Of a stretch of DNA of 64,000 nucleotides, positions 59,722-64,000 are shown piece after piece. The notes under the pieces were generated by a model. The model was not told the DNA's origin. It did not search any database and saw nothing but the letters and a program-made list of their open reading frames with translations. Location of the stretch: contig NC_012526.1 in the NCBI RefSeq assembly GCF_000020685.1, positions 1,962,001 through 2,026,000 on the forward strand. Reading direction: 5' to 3'. A program made the translations under genes and the position numbers. Within the stretch, counting starts at the first letter, position 1. Every line of letters begins with the position of its first letter. The DNA is from Deinococcus deserti VCD115 (GTDB taxonomy: Bacteria; Deinococcota; Deinococci; Deinococcales; Deinococcaceae).

Positions 59722-60633
59722 TCAGCCGTCACCATGTTCACCGTCCCCCTGAAGCACCTTCATCAGTGCCAGGGCATCGAACGGCGCATGGGTGCCGATA
59801 TCGTTGTCGAAGTACACATACACATCCCGGGGGCGCAGAGGCACGGGCTCTTCTGTCAGACGCCGGGCGTCAGGAGGCTCCGTGCCCGCCTGCCAGGCGC
59901 GGATTCTCCGTGCCCAGGTGTCGATTTCGTCAGGTTGGTACCCGCTCCGGTACAGCTCTCTTGAACCGTGCAGGCGCACGTAGACAAAGTCTGCCGTGAC
60001 TTCCTCGATCAGGGGGAACAGTCCGGCTGCGTCCGCCACCACCAGGGAAACCCCGGCACGCCGCAGCAACGAGGTCAGCTCAGGCGTCCTGAAACTGTCA
60101 TGACGCACCTCCAGGGCGTAGCGGATCGGCAGCTCATGCTGAACGTCCATCCAGGCTCGGCCTTCCAGATGCGCACTGTGTTCCTGTGCCAGCCGGGCGG
60201 CCTCAGTGGTCGAACGGGGAAGCAGCGCCAGGAAATCCTCGATCAGGGCAGCGTCGAAACGCAGCCGCTCTGGCAGCTGCCACAGAACCGGACCCAGCCG
60301 GTCTTCCAGCCGCAACACCCCTGAAGCAAAGAAGTTCGAGAGCGGCTGCCGCACGTCCCGCAGCTTTTTCATGTGGGTGACGAACCGTCCGCCCTTCACC
60401 GCGAAGATGAAGCCGGGCGGCACCTGCGAAGCCCACCGGGCGTAGGTCTCGGGCCTTTGCAGGGAATAGAAGGACCCGTTGATTTCCACGCTGGCCATCT
60501 GTCCGGCGAGGTATTCCAGTTCGCGGCGCTGAACCAGCCCCTGCGGATAGTATGTTCCGCGCCAATGCCGGTACGTCCAGCCCGAGGTGCCGACATAGAC
60601 ACGTCCGGGCCCGGGCTGAGCCGGCAAGCTCAT
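59722..60633 (-). CDS. DUF72 family protein (YecE-like), 303 aa
   Basis: DUF72 proteins are TIM-barrel-like and of unknown activity. Landmarks are VGTSGWTYRHWRGTYYP near the start, EINGSFYSLQRPETYARWA, FAVKGGRFVTHMKKLRD, and the C-terminal DVYVYFDNDIGTHAP with the usual FxND-like end. The start is ATG 60633 or GTG 60636. It is the downstream gene of a leftward pair with the aldo/keto reductase (57 nt apart). It has been linked in other genomes to repair-gene neighbourhoods, but nothing here shows that. Confidence 0.85.
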   Translation of the reverse strand: MSLPAQPGPGRVYVGTSGWTYRHWRGTYYPQGLVQRRELEYLAGQMASVEINGSFYSLQRPETYARWASQVPPGFIFAVKGGRFVTHMKKLRDVRQPLSNFFASGVLRLEDRLGPVLWQLPERLRFDAALIEDFLALLPRSTTEAARLAQEHSAHLEGRAWMDVQHELPIRYALEVRHDSFRTPELTSLLRRAGVSLVVADAAGLFPLIEEVTADFVYVRLHGSRELYRSGYQPDEIDTWARRIRAWQAGTEPPDARRLTEEPVPLRPRDVYVYFDNDIGTHAPFDALALMKVLQGDGEHGDG

Positions 60634-60690
60634 CACTTGCCCTCGGCTGCTGGCCCCGAACTGATCCTTGTGCAGGGCACCCTGCGCGGG

Positions 60691-61608
60691 TCAGGGAAGC
60701 ACATTGCCCGCCGCGCGGTAGATCGCGTACCACTCTTCACGCGTCAGATGAACTTCGCTGGCCCTGCAGCAGTCCTTCAGGCGGTCAATGTTCATGGTGC
60801 CGATCACCGGCTGCATGCGGGCCGGGTGCCGCAGCAGCCAGGCAATCGCGATGGTCGTGTTGCTGACGCCGTAGGTGTGCGCCACTTCGTCTATTTTTGC
60901 GTTCAGCTCCGGGAACTTGTCGCTGCCCAGGAAGACACCATCGAAAAAGCCGTACTGAAACGGTGACCAGGGCTGAATGGTGATGTCGTGCAGGCGGCAG
61001 TACTCCAGGACGCCACCGTCGCGGTTGACGGCAGCGTCGTTTTCCATGTTCACGTTGAAGCCACTGGTGATCATGGTGGCGTTGGTGATGCTGAGTTGCA
61101 GCTGATTGGCCACAATAGGCTGCTGCACATACTTTTTCAGCAGATCGATCTGGCGTGGATGCTGATTCGAGACTCCAAAATGCCGGACTTTTCCTGAGCT
61201 CTGAAGCTGGTCGAAGGCTTCGGCCACCTCTTCGGGTTCCACCAGCGTGTCGGGGCGGTGCAGCAGCAGAATGTCGAGGTAATCGGTTTTCAGGCGCTGA
61301 AGGATGCCGTCGACCGACGCGAGGATGTGCTCCTTGGAAAAGTCGAACATGCCCTGCCGGATGCCGCATTTGGACTGCAGGATGATCTTCTCCCTGACTG
61401 CACTGTCCATCTGGATGGCATCGGCAAAGATCTCCTCGCACGCTCCACGGCCATAGATGTCAGCGTGATCAAAAAAGTTCGCGCCTTCGTCGAGGGCCGT
61501 CTGGATAAACCGCTCGGCTTCCGCCTTGTCTAGAGAATTGATGCGCATACAGCCCACCGCAACGACAGGCACGTCAAGCTGGCTGGTACCGAGTTTTATG
61601 GTCCTCAT
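60691..61608 (-). CDS. Aldo/keto reductase (YdhF-like), 305 aa
   Basis: The AKR tetrad is present: D47 and Y52 in FFDHADIYG, a Lys in LQSKCGI and a His in LLLHRPD. The C-terminal NADPH-binding region includes PVIGTMN. It resembles the Escherichia coli YdhF group of NADPH-dependent reductases with unknown natural substrate. Start ATG 61608 is set by AGGAGG about 8 nt upstream; an in-frame ATG-ATG at 61641 would include the ribosome site within the coding frame and is less likely. Confidence 0.85.
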   Translation of the reverse strand: MRTIKLGTSQLDVPVVAVGCMRINSLDKAEAERFIQTALDEGANFFDHADIYGRGACEEIFADAIQMDSAVREKIILQSKCGIRQGMFDFSKEHILASVDGILQRLKTDYLDILLLHRPDTLVEPEEVAEAFDQLQSSGKVRHFGVSNQHPRQIDLLKKYVQQPIVANQLQLSITNATMITSGFNVNMENDAAVNRDGGVLEYCRLHDITIQPWSPFQYGFFDGVFLGSDKFPELNAKIDEVAHTYGVSNTTIAIAWLLRHPARMQPVIGTMNIDRLKDCCRASEVHLTREEWYAIYRAAGNVLP

Positions 61609-61762
61609 AGGAAAGTCCTCCTTGGATTGCTCAGACATCATGCCGCAGTGACCTCATTCAGGTCCTGCTTTTACCTCAGCTCACTCCTTGGCTTACGTTC
61701 ACGATAACTGAGCGGCGCTCTCCGGCTCTGAAGAAGTCCCGCGCACGGACCCTGTTCCCGCA

Positions 61763-62419
61763 TCAGGCAAGTGGGGAATCAGCAAGACGGTCAAGCCAGT
61801 CCTGTGGACTGTCATACACGGCCACAGCTCCCTCAAAACGGTCGTCCCCGCCGCAGCGCAGGGCCACCGCGTCGACTCCCGCCTTCCGCGCGCTCTCTAT
61901 GTCGAAGGGTGTATCTCCTACCATCAGCACTTCCACAGGCTTCAGGCCGAGCTTGCCGACCGCTGCCTGCACGATGTCGGGTTCGGGTTTGGAGGCCTCC
62001 ACGTCAGAGGCTGTGGTGCGCCTGGTGAGCAGATCCCGGACCTGGGCGATGTCCAGGAGGCCGTCTACCAGCGCCTCGTCCGCCGAGGTACCGGCTATAA
62101 GTTTCAGACCGCGTTCCTGCAGAGCTTGCAGCAGGGCCCGGGCGCCGGGCTGCGGCTGTACCTGTGCCAGCTCGTCGTGCTGGAAGTGACGCTTCCATCC
62201 TTCGCTGAGCTGCTCGTAGGTAGGATGGCCCTTCCCGATTCCGGTCAGGCGGGGTACCAGCTGGTCTCCACCCATGCCGATCAGAGGCCGCACCTGCCCA
62301 AAAGACACTTCAAACCCTGCATCGGCAAAGGCGCGCACCCAGGCACGGGCATGAGCATCATTGCTGTCCACCAGAGTGCCGTCGATATCAAAGATCACGC
62401 CTCGGTACTGATCCCCCAT
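61763..62419 (-). CDS. HAD superfamily phosphatase, 218 aa
   Basis: This is a phosphoglycolate phosphatase/beta-phosphoglucomutase-like member of HAD subfamily IA. Motif I is FDIDGTLVDSN (nucleophile D11, acid D13), motif II the Thr in IAGTSAD, motif III Lys in ASKPEPD, and motif IV GDTPFDIE. The helical cap lies between residues 17 and 80. The substrate is unknown. TAGGTT lies 6 nt before the ATG. It is a single gene. Confidence 0.87.
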   Translation of the reverse strand: MGDQYRGVIFDIDGTLVDSNDAHARAWVRAFADAGFEVSFGQVRPLIGMGGDQLVPRLTGIGKGHPTYEQLSEGWKRHFQHDELAQVQPQPGARALLQALQERGLKLIAGTSADEALVDGLLDIAQVRDLLTRRTTASDVEASKPEPDIVQAAVGKLGLKPVEVLMVGDTPFDIESARKAGVDAVALRCGGDDRFEGAVAVYDSPQDWLDRLADSPLA

Positions 62420-62685
62420 TTCGGCAACCTACGCGCTTGCTGGAGCCGCCACGTAAGAGCGGAGCTGAACAGCACTTCATGCTGCGTGACCCACTGGACC
62501 TCCGGGTCAACGCCGCGGCGTCAGCTGTGAGGTGGGGCAGAGATGGGTTCTGCACCGGCGGCAACAGTGCTGAGGCCAGAGTCATGCGGCGGTGTGTTCG
62601 TGGGTTCTTCATCTGGCTTCTGTTGCTGCGGGGTCTGTGACGTTATCGGGAACCCGGGCAGCTTGAGAGACGTATTCTGTGGTGT
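62420..62685. other. Intergenic region without a convincing gene
   Basis: These 266 bp hold two divergent promoters at their ends (TAGGTT at 62426-62431, minus; TATTCT at 62673-62678, plus). Between them only short, Arg/Ser-rich frames without start signals occur. Confidence 0.5.
62673..62678 (+). promoter_or_regulatory. -10 element TATTCT of the BAX inhibitor-like gene
   Basis: It lies 7 nt before ATG 62686. Confidence 0.45.
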
Positions 62686-63372
62686 ATGCAGACTTATCCT
62701 TCTGTCAGAAGCGGAACGGCGGACCTGGTCCGCACGTTCATGGCCCGCACCTACTCCTGGATGGCAGCCGGTCTGGCCCTGACCGCCGGTGTCGCCTACC
62801 TGACCGCTCAGAATGAAACCCTCGCCATGCAGGTCATGGCCCTCAGACTGCCACTTATCCTGGCGCAGCTGGCGCTGGTCTTTGTGCTGAGCATGTTTGC
62901 CCAGCGCCTGTCGAGTGCAGTGGCTGGCATGTTGTTCATCGGCTACGCCGCCCTGACCGGCCTGACCTTCAGCGCCCTGCTGTTTGCCTATTCGCCCACC
63001 GCCGTCATCACTGCCTTTGCCACCACTGCCGGTACTTTCGGGCTGATGAGCGTGGCCGGTTTCGTGATCAAGAAGGACCTCAGCGCCATGGGCCGCTTTT
63101 TCATGTTCGCGGTGCTGGGCCTGATTGTGGCCATGATCGTCAACCTGTTCGTGGCCAGCAGCGCCCTGACCCTGGGCATCAGCATCGTCGGCGTGCTGGT
63201 GTTCGCTGGGCTGACCGCCTATGACACCCAGATGCTGCGCAACCTGGCGCTGAGCGGCGTGACCGGCGAGCAGGCCGAGCGCGCAGCCATTAATGGCGCC
63301 CTGGCCCTGTACCTGGACTTTATCAACATGTTCCTGTTTATCCTGCGTCTGTTCGGTGGCAGCCGCGACTGA
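62686..63372 (+). CDS. BAX inhibitor-1/YccA family membrane protein, 228 aa
   Basis: Seven membrane helices fill residues 25-225. Family marks are [11 protein letters not shown] in the third helix, and the conserved aspartates in [12 protein letters not shown] and [18 protein letters not shown] at the end, which form the pH-sensing calcium-leak site in bacterial BsYetJ. It probably acts in the inner membrane as an ion leak or stress-related channel. The start follows TATTCT by 7 nt. It is monocistronic, with a terminator 37 nt after the stop. Confidence 0.9.
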   Translation: MQTYPSVRSGTADLVRTFMARTYSWMAAGLALTAGVAYLTAQNETLAMQVMALRLPLILAQLALVFVLSMFAQRLSSAVAGMLFIGYAALTGLTFSALLFAYSPTAVITAFATTAGTFGLMSVAGFVIKKDLSAMGRFFMFAVLGLIVAMIVNLFVASSALTLGISIVGVLVFAGLTAYDTQMLRNLALSGVTGEQAERAAINGALALYLDFINMFLFILRLFGGSRD

Positions 63373-63409
63373 GCGGCGTCACCCCTCCGTTCACTTCACA
63401 ACAAGTCAG

Positions 63410-63433
63410 AACCCGGACTCAACAGTCCGGGTT
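63410..63433 (+). terminator. Terminator after the BAX inhibitor-like gene
   Basis: A 10-bp stem (63410-63419 with 63424-63433) and CAAC loop are followed by TCTTGTTG; the flanking CAACAAG/CTTGTTG adds an outer stem. Confidence 0.7.
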
Positions 63434-63596
63434 TCTTGTTGCCTGTTGACGGTTTCCGTCGCGCAGCTTAGGGCTATGCCAAACGGGTGCCGCCAGCGGG
63501 CTGCCCCGGTCTGTCTGGCCCTGCCCACTCTGGACACAGACGTAAGCCAGACAACCTGCTGGCCTCCTGTGCGCCCCGGAGGCCAACAGACGCGGC

Positions 63597-64000
63597 TTAC
63601 ATCCGGCTGCAGGTCCAGCGCCTCTCTCCACTGGCCGTCGGGATCACGATCCACAGGCGGCCACCTTCCAACAGCTCAGCCGTGGCCCGGTCAAAACCGC
63701 TGCCACTGAAGTGTGTCAGGCCCGTCGCCGGGTCGAGGCGCCAGCGTCCGGCGCCCCCGTACACATCCTTATAGGTACCGCCCGCAAGAAGGTTGAAATA
63801 TCCTCGCGTCTCGATCTCATAGGTGTAGCTTCCGTTGAGGAAGCGCGGGATGGTCTCGGCACATCCGTATTTACCAGGGGTAGGAGCCTGTGCCGCCTTC
63901 GGCGCTGTCTTGGCCGGCGCAGGCGCCGCTTTCACGGGTGCTTGTGCGGGCGCAGGCTTCCCGGCCGCTGGTGCGGGCGCCCCCTTCAGCTGACACCAGC
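63597..64000 (-). CDS. Pro/Ala/Lys-rich protein, C-terminal part only
   Basis: The frame is open to the window edge, so the start lies beyond 64000. The visible part has a linker of Ala, Pro and Lys repeats (about 40 residues), then about 90 residues with a possible small beta domain: GKYGCAETIPRFLNGSYTYE, GGTYKDVYGG, GRWRLDPATGLTHFSG and a final ERRWTCSRM. Two Cys could pair. No family is recognised; an exported or periplasmic location is likely from the linker. There is no internal start to prefer. Confidence 0.6.
   Translation of the reverse strand, partial: WCQLKGAPAPAAGKPAPAQAPVKAAPAPAKTAPKAAQAPTPGKYGCAETIPRFLNGSYTYEIETRGYFNLLAGGTYKDVYGGAGRWRLDPATGLTHFSGSGFDRATAELLEGGRLWIVIPTASGERRWTCSRM

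Noticed and set aside
62388..62640. Small ORFs between the HAD phosphatase and the BAX inhibitor-like gene
   Set aside because: They are Arg/Ser-rich, have no promoter or ribosome site, and overlap the two promoters.

Overview
The window is a G+C-rich (about two thirds by eye), densely packed bacterial chromosome segment with roughly 57 protein genes. I see no tRNA, rRNA, insertion sequence, phage or CRISPR. The gene content points to Deinococcus: RecD2 without RecBC, SbcCD, MutM, a futalosine-pathway menaquinone gene (mqnC), a gnd-zwf-opcA operon, GlgX plus TreY, TamB, and many single-gene transcripts. A second pointer is start architecture. About twenty genes have a -10-like hexamer (TAnnnT or close) only 5 to 8 nt before the start codon and no Shine-Dalgarno. 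That is the leaderless mRNA design known to be abundant in Deinococcus deserti.

Layout. 1-3.5 kb: 3' end of a TamB-like gene. 3.7-7.2 kb: unknown protein, nucleotidyltransferase-fold protein, ABC-F ATPase. 7.3-10 kb: cytochrome c, TrhO coupled to a histidine phosphatase, a lipoprotein. 10-18.3 kb: repair block with sbcDC and recD2, interrupted by a phosphodiesterase and an acetyltransferase. 18.4-24.1 kb: secreted subtilase, pyrG, divergent mutM/pcp. 24.2-30.2 kb: leftward operon mce-vanZ-moxR-(DUF58/transglutaminase fusion) plus three unknown genes. 30.2-33.8 kb: thioesterase, a DUF402 gene with a decayed tandem copy, purN and an M20 peptidase. 33.9-37.3 kb: a protein with two HspR-type MerR domains, Nudix, phosphoesterase, an OxyR-like LysR regulator. 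37.3-40 kb: cysS behind an apparent cysteine-codon attenuator. 40-45.2 kb: mqnC, then gnd-zwf-opcA (oxidative pentose phosphate pathway). 45.3-54 kb: nicotinamidase-like hydrolase, an A+T-richer secreted protein, queG, glutaminyl cyclase, nif3-tmk, orphan solute-binding protein, and a disordered-tail protein with a nuclease-like fold. 54.2-59.5 kb: glgX and treY (glycogen/trehalose). 59.7-64 kb: DUF72, aldo/keto reductase, HAD phosphatase, BAX inhibitor-like protein, and the end of a Pro/Ala-rich protein.

The signals that look least described are regulatory. (1) A leaderless 10-codon peptide with adjacent Cys codons sits ahead of cysS, followed by mutually exclusive hairpins ending in a T-tract terminator. 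(2) Short upstream ORFs end in ATGA overlap with pyrG, gnd and treY. (3) A HAIR-like operator lies over the promoter of the duplicated HspR-type gene. Protein-level oddities are the DUF58-TgpA fusion, the duplicated HspR domains, the Lys/Ala-rich tail on Zwf, and a basic disordered tail fused to what looks like a degenerate PD-(D/E)XK fold.

Neighbouring genes are often translationally coupled by 4-nt overlaps (ATGA/GTGA): sbcD-sbcC, trhO-phosphatase, mce-vanZ, M20-purN, gnd-zwf, nif3-tmk. Intrinsic terminators separate most convergent or single-gene units.
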